A DNA stretch of 64,000 nucleotides from NCBI RefSeq assembly GCF_964275005.1, contig NC_092694.1, positions 31,390,359 to 31,454,358 on the forward strand, in the 5' to 3' direction. The DNA is from Diadema setosum. Its lineage: Eukaryota > Echinodermata > Echinoidea > Diadematoida > Diadematidae. The notes under the pieces were generated by a model. That model was not told where the DNA came from and ran no database searches. It was given only the letters and a program-made list of their open reading frames with translations. Positions 12,550 through 23,429 of the stretch are shown here, piece by piece; positions within the stretch are counted from its first letter, which is position 1, and the number at the start of each line of letters is the position of its first letter. The translations under genes were made by a program, and so were the position numbers.

Positions 12550-12740
12550 TTACGTCTCCCTCAAGAAGAACTTAAATGCCTCGAGGGAGGGTGAGTCAGC
12601 CAGGTCTGCTGGTAGATGGTTCCAGTCTCTGGCAGTTCGCATTCTGGGGAAAAAGGATGAGCTATAGATCTACACCAGATTGGTGCATAATGGTGTTCTG
12701 AAGTAGAAGTGGGAATCATGCCCTCTTGTATTGTAGAAGA
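12550..12740 (-). pseudogene. 3' end of a non-LTR retrotransposon (Jockey/CR1-like) ORF2
   Basis: The minus strand encodes FYNTRGHDSHFYFR, then a TAG stop, then SSSFFPRMRTARDWNHLPA and SLEAFKFFLRET followed by TAA at 12550-12552. The motif RTxRDWNxLPxx...SLxxFKxxL is the conserved C-terminal signature of Jockey/CR1/L2-clade LINE reverse-transcriptase proteins. The internal stop and missing upstream part make this a dead, 5'-truncated fragment. It lies in the presumed 5' intron of the ankyrin gene. Confidence 0.75.
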
Positions 12741-13399
12741 TGTTGATTTCTGAAGGTATTGCTGCCAGTCAATGTCTAGCTATTACATATAATTGTTATT
12801 TATTTCTATATTTTGAAAAAAAAAACACCTGACATCATGCAGACATGGTAATATTGGTATGGCCAATGGGGTTACAAATGCCATGCCATATTTGCAGTAC
12901 CTGATACCATACCTAACCAGTTTAGTTCGGAAAGACCTGCTTCATATATCCATCATCAAGGATTATCTCATCAAGGTTCAAGATCTAACAATGACTAGTG
13001 TGAAAGGTCTAGAACCTAGCAGCGCAACGTTAGTTAGAATTCAGAACAGTGTTCTACCTCTTCATGCGTATACCGTTAGTTTAAACGTTACATAGGCCTA
13101 TTCACTATTGAGCGCAACACCAGGGAGCTAGACAGTAGAAACGTTAGAGGTGGGAATTGATTATCCCACCTCCGGCCTCCCGGCTCCCTGGCAATACTCT
13201 TATGGCAGTGCGGTACAGACATAGTGCAGAATCTACAGCAATTTACATTTGTTACTACACACATTTATTACATGGAGAGGGTCTAACAATAGTCATGACG
13301 TTTGCCAAGGGATTGCACATATAGTTTGCAGCTAACAGTTAAAAGAAGTTACAAATTAATAGATCTAGACCATCTAAGCAAAATCTAAGTTACAAACAG

Positions 13400-13793
13400 G
13401 TTCTCACCTCAGGTTGATGTATCCATGACTCGCTTGTATACAAGTTTATGCTAATAAATGCTAGAATGTATTCCAGTCAGTATAAGATATTTTTTATTTA
13501 TTTTCTACAATGATGACGTTAGTGAAGATAAAAATTAAAAAAAAAATAGTATTAATTCACCGGTTAAAACACTGAATTTGATTTGAAGAGTATATTTGTA
13601 ATAAAAAGCAATTATATTGACAAAAATAGAGATAAAAGCTGTCACATGAGGTTAGTTGCGCTCTCAGTTTTTACAAATGACGTCATCGACGAAACTGGTC
13701 TACGTTTTATGAGAATCAGAAGACCAAACCAGCAGACAAATTCGAGGAAGTTTTGTTTTTAATTCACCCAAACCAAAGAAAAGCGGCTGAAAT
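13400..13793. promoter_or_regulatory. Probable shared promoter between the ankyrin gene (-) and VPS28 (+)
   Basis: VPS28 starts at 13794. On the minus strand a strong donor (CTGAG|GTGAGAAC, exon edge 13408) could end a 5' non-coding exon that splices to the acceptor at about 12023, ahead of the ankyrin start codon. That would make the two genes head-to-head within about 400 bp. No TATA box is evident. The arrangement is inference from splice signals. Confidence 0.4.
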
Positions 13794-16700
13794 ATGTTTG
13801 CAGGAGTACCGGTTACACAGAATTCAAGTGAGTTGGTTTCTTTTGTCTAAAATATCAGTAACAATGAGGTAGTCTGTTGTAACGTTAATGTGCGGGCTCG
13901 TTAGTTCAGTCCCACACCTTGTAATTTTTGCTAGTGTACAAAACTCTGCTCATATCTCATCTCATCTGGAGTCTGAGCTCTACTGTAGTCTAGCAGGCTC
14001 TAACATGGGTTAGTCCGTGCTGCGCTACGGCTACTCTAGCTCCATATTAAAGGAGAAGTCCGGACGATTTTGAATAAATTTCACCAAAATCTACATAAAT
14101 CAAGGTCAAGGACCAAAATGACTAAGTTTCATCGAAAAATACCCTACCAACTCGCCACAATCGATTTTTTAGCATCACTATTAACACTAATTTTGAATCG
14201 TAACTGTTCGATTTCTGTATGCCGGCGAGAAAGATCACGTGACGGAGTGACGTATTAGCCCCACATTGCTTTTTGTTTGGAGCATCAGCTGGCTCGGGGA
14301 GCCCTGCTTGAGCAACGGCGATACGGGTCGGGCATGCAGCGGATGCACGCAGCACAGATGTGTCAAGTGTTTGGGTGTTCTAATAAACCGGGCGATGGCC
14401 AGAAGAAGAGTTTTGTTACCATTCCGAACCCAGAAAATGTGCGGGAAAGGTGCGCAAGATGGCTCTCCAATACAAGTTTGTCGTCAAAACTTACAAATAC
14501 TACTCGATGCAGCCTCGTCATACTCCCCAATGGGGCTGCGCACTAGTGTAGCATTCAGAATCATGACAAGGTAGTATCGCGGATAAATATCAACTTGAAA
14601 TTCGAAAAATTTCTTCAATTTCAATTTGAAGACTCACAAGTAAAGTTGAAGTATTGACAACAGGCTTCGGGCAATGCTTGGTTCTGCCAGTAGTCCCTTT
14701 CTGTTCGAATTAATGACTTAATTTGACTCGGTCGAGAGGAACCAGGGAGAGCTACATGTACACTGAATTGACGGCCAGCGCATCTTGTCCGGTTGTCAAT
14801 GGATTTGAAATTTGTGCGCGTGTGATGTGTGCGCCTGTGCTGGCCGTCAATAATTCAGTGTATCTCTCCAAGGTTCCTCTCGACCGAGTCACATTTAAGT
14901 CATCAATTTGAACAGAAAGGGACTATTGGCAGAACCAAACGTTGTCCGAAGCCTGTTTTCAATACTTTAACTTTACTAGTAAGTCTTCAAATTGAAGAAA
15001 TATTTCGATTTTAAGTTGATATTTATCCTCAATACTACCTTATCGTGATCCTGAATGCTACAGTACGCAGTCCCATTACGCTGTGTGTATTGGGCTGCTG
15101 GTCGCCGTTACCGGCGCGTATACTGGCGGCACGGTACTACTAGTATATAGTAGTATGATGAAGCTGGCGCTGGCATTTCTTCCGCGGTTCAAGTCACATG
15201 TATACTGTCATAATTTACCACCATCAGACACACTTAACAGTCTCGGACAACAAGAGAGGCAATAATTCTGAAATTGACAGACTGATTTCAGATTGTTCAC
15301 ACTCAGAAGTCGAAAAAACGATCGCGGATTGTGATAGCATTTGGCAGCAGCAGACGTAAATGTATGCCTGAGCAGCCTGATCACTCTGATGGCAACAATA
15401 GCCAATGCATTGTAAGTGATGGGGTGGACACTAATAAGTACGGCAGTATTACAATACATAAATATTTCAATTAAACGAAAATGTTATATAGCATTGTATC
15501 TATTTTACATTAATCTTTGATGGATTTTATATAGATATATACCGAAGATTATTTGAATAAAGGAATACAGCATTTGGCAACAGCACTCCTAAATCGGTGT
15601 ACGGTCTCCTGCGGTAGCGCCAACAAGGCACACCTAGGCAGGCATGCAGATACCGCGCCACAGTCAGCAGTGCAATGGGAGATTGATGCGTAGCTGGGCT
15701 TCGCTCGCGGTGCTCTCAGCTGAGGAAACTGCGCCTGATACGTCACGCGCAATGCATCCTGGGACAGATAGTACGAAGGGCTGCTCGCGACGGATTCGAA
15801 CATGAAGAATTACCTTATTTAAAAAAAAAATCATATCAAATGTACCTGATGGTCTTTTCTCGTCGGGAAAAGGGTAGTAGGTTCATGAAATATTGTTCTT
15901 TACACAAGAAACGGCTGATAATTGTCCGGACTTCCCCTTTAACTCTAACGTTAGGCCTAATACTGTAATAAAACTGCCATAGTATAATGGAGTGCGGTCA
16001 CGATCGAGGCCTGGTTAATACGGCTAACTGTACCTGTATCTGCACTCCCCTGTATACTTGTAAAGTTGTGTAGACTAATTCTGTAGTATGCATGAAAGTA
16101 CAAAGGTTCCTCTAGATGCTAAATAGTAAATTACATTACATGTTCATTCCAATATCATGGCTATGAATTTACACTTTGTTGTTATTATTTCTTTAAATTA
16201 ATGATGAAATCAAAAAAATTCTAGATGTAATATTCAGTTTATATTCAGTTGCCGTAAAATAAAAGAACCTTTTTGTGTGTGTGTTTGCTTTGCCTGTTAT
16301 TTTATGACAAGGTATTATTTCAGTCAGTCAAGTGTCTTCAAATTTACAAGACATTTTCCCTTTTCTTCTTTCCAGGTGCAGCCCCAAGCCATCGGCCAGA
16401 ACTGTATGAGGTAAGAGTGTCTATGAAGAGTTTAGAGCTCTTATCTTAAATACATGAGAGTCATATTCATCTCATGTTTCATCTTGTATGGCTTTTGCAA
16501 ACATAGTGCATACTTGAATACTACTACTTTACTACATTTATTGAAGTCTAGTAATCTGAAGACCTTCCAAGGATCAAGTAAATTAAGATCTGTTTTACTT
16601 TCAATGAGCAGTGTTTACAAATTTATTAATTAATTATTATTAATTGAATTTCTTAAATTTAGTCATTGAATCATTCTGAAACTGTTGATGTGATTGCATG

Positions 16701-16964
16701 GAAATATCCTGTGAATAATGAAGCATTTCCCAGCCACCCATGATCAGTATTTTCAAAGGATTTGTTTAAAAAGGAGTAAATTATACATTCATACCTACAA
16801 TATTACACATATTTTGGAACAAAGAGCCTCTGTATGATGTTATCCCAAAGTTTGTGATTCAGTCACCAGTCTACAAATATGTTTTTCACATATTTTGCAT
16901 GGACTATGATGCTGAACAAAACTGTAAAGATAATCACAGAAAGATAATGGATGTTTAAAAAAAA

Positions 16965-17014
<50 letters not shown>

Positions 17015-20000
17015 TTGTTTGTTTGGCAGGAGGTGAAGCTGTTTCGAAATGTGAGAGAAAGAGAGAAATATGACAACATGGCAGAACTGTTTGCTGTCAT
17101 CAATACTTTGGAATGGCTGGAGAAGGCGTATATCAGAGACGCAGTACCAGCCAAAGAGTAAGTTCCTCTAAACGCAAACATATACCGAAGTGTTGATAAA
17201 TAATGAAGTATTCTGTAGTTCATGAATACCTACCTACATGTAGATATGTCTACACTATATATATGATATGTAGAATGTATTATCTTCTCTTTTGTAATTA
17301 TTTCATTTGTATGGTCTGTTCATAGTTGTTCACTGTTCTCATGGTCCTCAGTCACTCAGTGTCTAGTGTTTTCCTCTCAAGCGCAATTAGCATCATTGTT
17401 TGATGTAATGTGCACTCTGTAGGAAGCCACTCCTGATTGATATCATTATCATGTTAGAATTATTCTGTTAATCCTCCTTCTGCACTTGGTCTTGCAAATT
17501 CTATACAAACTGAAGAAGTAATCATAGTGATGGATACTTGCATGAAGGATTGTACAACATCACCCCATTTAAGAATGGTCCTGGTAGATGGTTTTGTTAT
17601 ATTTTGTTTTTGTACTTGTTTTGTTTGTTTGGTTAGTTGGTTTTGTTGTTGGTTGTTGCCATGTTTTTTTTTGTGTGTGTGTTTTGTTTTGTTTTTTGTT
17701 TTTGTTTTTGTTTTGTTTTTTTGTTTTGTTTTGTTTTTTTTTTTTGGGGGGGGGGGTTAATTTGGGTTTTTTATACCCCCGCCACACATAGTGTGAAGGG
17801 GGTATATAGGAATCACCGTGATGTTGATCGGGCGGGCGGGCGGGCGGTCGGTCTGTTGCAAAATCTTGCGTCGCGAACTCCTCCTACAGTTTTGAAGCAA
17901 TTTAAATGAAAACTTAGGGTAAATGATGATATTGAGGTATAGATGTGCAAGACATGTTTTTTGTGTTTGTCGGACAATGCGTTGCCATGGTAACCATAAT
18001 TTTACCAAAACTTTGTGGATTGAATAACTTCCATAGTATTTAAGCAATCAATTTCAAAATTGATATCTATGATGATCTATAGGTGTAGTTATGCAAGACA
18101 CTCTTTGTGTTTGTACTTGACAAAGCGTTGCCATGGTAACCGCATGTTTTCTTCGAAATCTTGTGGAGTGAACAACTTCCACAGTTTTGAAGCAATTGAA
18201 ATCAAATTTGTTAGGCATTATGGCCTTGAGGCATAGATGTGGAACACATAATTTTTCTGTTTGTCGCACAAAGCGTTGCCATGGTAACCACAATTTTACC
18301 AAAACCTTGTGAATTGAATAACTTCCACATTCAAGCAATTAAGGTCAAATTTAGTACGTATGATGATCGGGAGGTGTAGTTATGCAAGACACCAATGTGT
18401 TAGTATAAGAAAAATGTGTTGCCATGGTAACCACTCATTTTTGTATCAAATTGAACCATTTAGTTTGTATGAAGGTGAAATTTGGTGTGTATGATGCTCT
18501 TTAAGTGTAGTTTTGCAAAATGTCCTTGTATTTGTATCGGACAATGCGTTGCCATGGTAACTGCATGCTTGTTTGTTTTTTAAATCCTGTGGAGTGAACT
18601 TCTTCCACAGTTTTCAAGCAATCGAAACCAAATTTGGTAGGCATTATGGCCCTGAGGTATAGATATGGAACACAAAATTTTTGTGTTTGTCACACAAACC
18701 GTTGCCATGGTAAGCACAATTTTACCAAAACCTTGCAGATGGAAGAACTTTTCCATCATTCAAGCAATTAAAGTCAAATTTAGTATGTATCATGATCTAG
18801 AAGTGTAGTTTTGCAAGACACTAATGTGTTAGTATAAGGAAAATGTGTTGCCATGGTAACCACTCATTTTTGTATCAAAATAAACCATTCAAGCTATGAA
18901 GGTCAAATTTGGTGTGTATGATGGTCTTTAAGTGTATGCAAAAAAAATCCCTTGTGTTTGTATCAGACAATGCATTGCCATGGTAACCACACTTTTTACC
19001 CAAACCTTGTGGAACCAACTGTTACCATAGCACTCAAGCAACTGTGGTCACATTTTGTTTGTATGATTGCCCTCATGACATCACATACTATAAAGCAACA
19101 CTAGGGGCAGGAGTATTAATCACCTTCAGTGATAATTCTAGTTGTTTTTGTTTTTATTTTGTTTTGTGGTTTTTTTTTTTCCTTAGTTACAATAGTTGCT
19201 GCAGTATACTGTAAAACCAGGCATTTTTACATGCATTTAAATCTTGCGCGGGCCAAGATCACAAACTTAAAATGCACACATAAGATCTTGTCAACACTCT
19301 ATGAATTGAATGCCAACTGGTGGCAATTTGTGAAGATGTCATGCTGCAAATATTTCTGGTTTTACAGTACACCCTCATCACTGCAAAATGCACTGAAACA
19401 TCATTCTTACTTGCTTTCATGTGTTATTATCTTGAATGCAGGTACACAGGGTCCTGTTCCAAACTCCTCATGCAGTACAAGGCAGCCTTCAGACACGTAA
19501 AAGGAGAATTCTCAACAGTAGATGACTTTATGAAGAAATACAGGGTAAGTTGTCAGCCCCACATTCATGGATGACTTCATATCCAAGAAATGTTCATGCC
19601 ATTCAATTAGGCACATTTTGTATTTGCTGCCCAGTGTGTTCCCCCATCATTTCATTTATTTTATAAGTAATATCCTTGCACATATTTTGCTTTCTCTTGT
19701 ACAGTCGACCTTAAGTTGACCTCACAGAAGTCAAATAATTGCCTAAGTTTAAGGTTTTTTCAGGTCCTCTTCTCTTTATGTTCTATTGATTTGAATCTCT
19801 CGTAGGAAAGTTGATTTTTCCCTAAAAGTCAAAGCTATTTCTTCAGTCCATATAGATTCAACTTGGGTAAGGTTGGCTGTATTGTATTACCTGAATTACT
19901 ATGTGATACCTAAGATAGCACCCAACAAGTCAAAGACTGAGAGGACCATCAACAGGTCCAATCCTGGTCCTAAAAAGTTCAGTGTGATGTATCCACAGGG

Positions 20001-23000
20001 TGGTCAGTTTATGCGATTCAGATAAAATCTATTACCAGGATACTTCTGTTTCCAGTCAATGAGTTTAGACTTGAAGGCATTAAATGCATACTTGCCAACT
20101 AATAAGATTTTATCAGATTCAGTAAGATTTTTTACATTAAAGATAGCAAATAAGATTTTCTGTCAGAGAAATAAGATTTTGAAAAAATATTTAGATATAC
20201 CTTTCATGTGTATTTTCTGAAGATTTGACTGAAAGTAAGATTTTTAACTTCAGTTTGCATATAAAATAAGATTTTTGCAATCCACGAGTAAGATATTTCA
20301 TCTTGAAATGTTGGCAGGTATGTAACTGATGATGAACTATCAAAATGCTTTGATAAATGTTTTTGTCTTTCATGTATCATTTGCTTTGTATATTACGTTA
20401 TTTCTGAATTCTCATTGTGTTCATAGATGAACTGCCCAGCAGCAATAGAAAGAATACAGGAGGACCGACCAATCACGATCAAGAAGGATGATGGGAACAC
20501 AAGTGAATGCATAGCACAGATTGTTTCAGTAAGTCAGACCAGCGTGTAACGTCTTTGTGCTCCTATATCAGCATGTACAAAATGTACAGTTTTCAACAAC
20601 TGAATACCGTTTCCATGTTATATAGATTTGGTTTTCTGTATAGGCCCACATTAATTGTAGAGTGCACCGGGAGATATTTTGTGCTACAATTGTACATGCG
20701 AACACCTCTGATAATTTTGACATCTGGTGAAATTAAGTACAGCAATGATGATGTGATGCATAAACTAATGTAAGTGATAAAGATGATGGTAATATTAACA
20801 AAAGCAAAAACCATCTTTAATATCATTATTGGTATTTTTTTCATCATGCAACTTAGCTGCGAAATGTGATTAGAAATATTTATTGAGGTCCTTTGATAGC
20901 TGAATATGAGTTCAATTTTCTGATTCAAGCAATCATGAGAATCATGCAAAATTTCAACTTAAAATCTACTGTAAAAGCACAAATTTTTGTGGTACACTAA
21001 TTTCCCACATTTCGCGCTTCTCTTGGCTAGATCGAATTCTAAAACCTGTGAACATATCCTCACAATTTTCTCTGCACATTTTGAATGGGTTGACAATTGT
21101 GCAGTGTGAATTCAAGAACCCACAAATATATTTTTGAGCACCTCAGCGTGAAAAATTAATCATGCGAAAACATGGACGTTTACTATAGTTTGCTATTATG
21201 TAATCTGTGGATTCAGGTGTGTTTATTGTGGTGATGAGCAGTATCATTGTTGATGACAGATTCAGGGAAATGTCATGATAACATGGATGAAAAGGGGTTT
21301 AAAAAACAAAAACAAAAATATGAAGAGTTAAGACCTGTGAAATCACCTTGTTCGAGGAGTTTTTTTGTCATATCTGACCTCTTTATGAAGAGAATACTGT
21401 AAAAGTGGATATTTTCGCTGGAGTAATTTTCGCACTCTAGACATTAACTACTGGAATGTGTCGTACACAAACAATCAAGTACTTTTATTTTCGCGCTAGC
21501 TTGTGGTTGCGCAAAATAAGCGAAAATTTCCACTTTTACAGTACTCTGTATCATTGTTGATGACAACAAAATGTGTAATGACTGGAACATGTCCCTCCCA
21601 TTTCAGCTATTCATCACAGTGATGGATAAGCTGCGTCTGGACATGAAGGCGGTGGACGAGGTCGAACCAGAGGTCAGGGAACTCATGGAGACGATGAGCA
21701 GGATGGGGTCGCTGCCCGCCGAGTACGACGGGAAGGACAAGATAAACAACTGGTATGGGACAACAGTGGGATATTATACAAATATTGCCTATTTAGAGGT
21801 GCAATATAACACTTAACATCCCAGGGGGAGTTACATTTTCCCAAGAGATTATATTTTCCATGAAGTGTGCAGTTTTAAGGAAAATGCTTTCTCAAGGGGG
21901 TAATATAACTCCCAAGGACATGTCGAATGTTGTATTACAATTGTAGACAAGGCAATATTTGATATATTTTATGGTCAACATAAATGCATGTGTCATTCAA
22001 GCCCTGTCGGCAGCCTGTCAAATTCAGAAATTATGATATGTTACCTGATGTGATGTTACTGGTGGCAATAGTTACGTTCAGACGGGAGCCCTTAACCTCG
22101 AAGTTAGGAAACTTCGAGGTTAGAGCTTGTAGTTAGGGACCGTGAAGACGTACTCGTAGTTAGCAAATCTCGAGGTTTGCTCGATGTTTCGAGCCACGAG
22201 AAATCTTATGGTTAGCGCTCTAACCACGAGCCGCGGGGGGGGGGGGGGGGGGGGGGGGGTCCCCACTCGTAGTTAAGCACAAAAAACAACGAACTCGAAG
22301 TTAAGAGTGACCTCGCCGTAATCTCCAGCCCCCACAATTTCCCTCTGCTTCTGGGTCAACCTCCCAAACGTACACCACATATACGTTACACGTGAAAAAC
22401 CTATGACGCACGACACAACAACATCATCTTTTCTTCTCATGCGCTTGATCTCTGAAACTGAACACGTCGAACTCGCTACTGTATTCTATATTCTTCTCCG
22501 ACGCTAAAAAAATGTTTTCGGCGAATATCTTCATAAAGGCATAATGTCATCAGTGCAGTGCTATCTCTGCATACCATGACAGAGAAAAAGAGTACCTGTA
22601 AGCAAGTCCAACAGGGTTGGACTAAAGAATAAAATAATAGACGCCTTGTTAGCAGTGTGGGCTGAGACTTCCAGTTTTGTGGTTTTAACATCGAGTGGGA
22701 CCCACTCGTAGTTACGGGGGGCAGAAGCTTAACCTCGAGGTTTCGTAACCTCGAGGTTTCGTAACCTCGAGGTTACGATTCGTCGTGTGGACACACGTCG
22801 TAGTTAGGGGGCAAGAGCTAAACCTCGAGGTTTCCTAACCTTACGAAGTTGAATAATTACCGAAGTCTAAGGTCTTTTCAAGTCTTCTTCTCTTTATATT
22901 CTATTGATTTTAATCCCTCATAAGTCAAATTTTCCCTAAGTGGAAGTTATCATCTTAGTCCAAATAGATTTGACTTAGGCAAGATTAACTGTATAACAGC

Positions 23001-23368
23001 TTGCAGAGGATATTCAAAGATTTCTCTGTATACACAAAATCGAACTGTAAAGGCTTGTATTTGTGCGTCATTTTGATTATCTTTCAATTTTTTACCAGGG
23101 CCTTGATTTGTTGAAGATCTTTTTTCTTTATTTATTTATATATGATTTTTTTTTTCCTTTGAATACTGTAAAAATACAAATTCCATGTTGACAGAAGCCT
23201 TGCAATTGTCCTAACTTGTTTGAATCTATGTGATGATGCAGGTTGAAGACGATGAGCGCCATGAGGGCAGCAGACGAACTTTCGGAGGAGCAAATCAGGC
23301 AGCTCCTCTATGACCTCGACTCCGCGTACAACAGTTTCATGAGAACGCTGAGCGGCTCGGGGCAGTGA
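13794..23368 (+). CDS. VPS28: VPS28, ESCRT-I subunit (complete)
   Basis: Seven exons: 13794-13827, 16376-16410, 17030-17157, 19442-19544, 20427-20528, 21607-21752 and 23242-23368; 675 nt, 224 residues (human VPS28 is 221). The protein starts [20 protein letters not shown] and contains the family blocks [75 protein letters not shown] and [16 protein letters not shown]. The N-terminal half is the core that binds VPS23/TSG101 and VPS37; the C-terminal four-helix domain (from about residue 125) contacts ESCRT-II. ESCRT-I sorts ubiquitinated cargo at endosomes. All junctions keep frame with good GT-AG sites. Introns are rich in mobile elements. Identification is secure; only splice details are by eye. 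Confidence 0.97.
14358..14546 (+). pseudogene. THAP zinc-finger domain fragment inside a transposon
   Basis: The ATG-started frame reads [19 protein letters not shown], then [18 protein letters not shown], and stops with TAG. C-x4-C followed by SN, a KKSF strand and an RxRCxRWL helix is the N-terminal half of a THAP (C2CH) DNA-binding domain. The second C-x2-H pair and AVPTIF-type motif are missing, so it is truncated. THAP domains occur in P-element-type transposases and host THAP proteins. It could be an exon or capture from either source. Confidence 0.6.
14549..15062. repeat. Large imperfect palindrome, centre about 14810
   Basis: The left arm, from GCATTCAGAATCATGACAAG onward, is reproduced in reverse complement by the right arm ending CTTATCGTGATCCTGAATGC. 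Matching inner blocks include ACTCGGTCGAGAGGAACC against GGTTCCTCTCGACCGAGT, and CACTGAATTGACGGCCAGC against GCTGGCCGTCAATAATTCAGTG. The arms are about 250 bp with scattered mismatches. Confidence 0.8.
16967..17012. repeat. (AT)n microsatellite abutting a VPS28 acceptor
   Basis: About 22 AT units end 18 bp before the acceptor AG of exon 3, lying where the polypyrimidine tract would be expected to begin. Length variation here could affect splicing. Confidence 0.9.
17772..19141 (+). mobile_element. Non-autonomous element with eight arrayed X-box-like motifs, copy 1
   Basis: It starts with the hairpin TATACCCCCGCC...GAAGGGGGTATA, has a GGGCGGGCGG-type run near 17830, and ends ...GCAGGAGTATTAATCACCTT CAGTGATAATTCTAG. 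The body has eight related units of about 130-155 bp, each containing GTTGCCATGGTAAC or a one-base variant: 17981, 18127, 18275, 18418, 18548, 18701 (variant), 18847 and 18974 (variant). No protein coding. It lies in VPS28 intron 3. The same family is at 62283-63588. Confidence 0.8.
19209..19367. mobile_element. MITE family B, clean copy (CTGTAAAACCAG ends)
   Basis: 159 bp flanked by TA (19207-19208, 19368-19369). Perfect 12-bp inverted ends CTGTAAAACCAG / CTGGTTTTACAG. It sits about 75 bp upstream of VPS28 exon 4. A diverged relative is at 2003-2209. Confidence 0.85.
20969..21187. mobile_element. Degenerate CTGTAAAAG-type MITE
   Basis: The left end ACTGTAAAAGCACAAATTTT has a diverged inverted partner ending ACATGGACGTTTACTATAGT. 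The interior carries the CGCG/GCGAAAA type motifs of this group. It lies in VPS28 intron 5. Confidence 0.45.
21397..21541. mobile_element. MITE with CTGTAAAAGTGGA ends
   Basis: 145 bp flanked by TA (21395-21396, 21542-21543). Inverted ends CTGTAAAAGTGGATATTTTC / GAAAATTTCCACTTTTACAG. It ends about 65 bp before VPS28 exon 6. Confidence 0.85.
22076..22852. mobile_element. Foldback element built of AACCTCGAGGTT palindromes, with G25 tract
   Basis: The left end (CTTAACCTCGAAGTTAGG AAACTTCGAGG) and the right end (AACCTCGAGGTTTCCTAACC) are inverted relatives. The palindrome CCTCGAGG recurs several times near 22735-22775 and 22825-22840, alternating with CTCGTAGTTA(A/G). A run of 25 G lies at 22235-22259. 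No coding; located in the last VPS28 intron. Confidence 0.6.
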
Positions 23369-23421
23369 GGCAAATACTGGATTTAATATAATTTTTCTTG
23401 TTCCTGATGTATGTGTGCAGA

Positions 23422-23427
23422 AATAAA
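23422..23427 (+). terminator. Candidate VPS28 polyadenylation signal
   Basis: AATAAA 54 bp after the VPS28 stop codon, followed by a moderately GT-rich stretch. A second AATAAA exists far downstream (about 26779). The near one is the simpler choice. Confidence 0.6.
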
Positions 23428-23429
23428 GT

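Larger units (their letters stand above)
14051..15938. mobile_element. 1.9-kb TTAA-flanked DNA transposon carrying a THAP fragment
   Basis: Flanked by TTAA at 14047-14050 and 15939-15942. The left end AGGAGAAGTCCGGACGATT and the right end AATTGTCCGGACTTCCCCT are inverted copies. It lies in the first VPS28 intron. Inside are a THAP-domain coding fragment (14358-14546) and a roughly 500-bp imperfect palindrome (14549-15062). No full transposase is visible, so it is non-autonomous. TTAA targets are typical of piggyBac-like elements; that assignment is tentative. Confidence 0.75.

Noticed and set aside
15549..15803. 84-residue minus-strand frame inside the TTAA element
   Set aside because: No recognisable domain; the GC-richer element interior leaves frames open by chance. 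Could be parent coding residue but unsupported.
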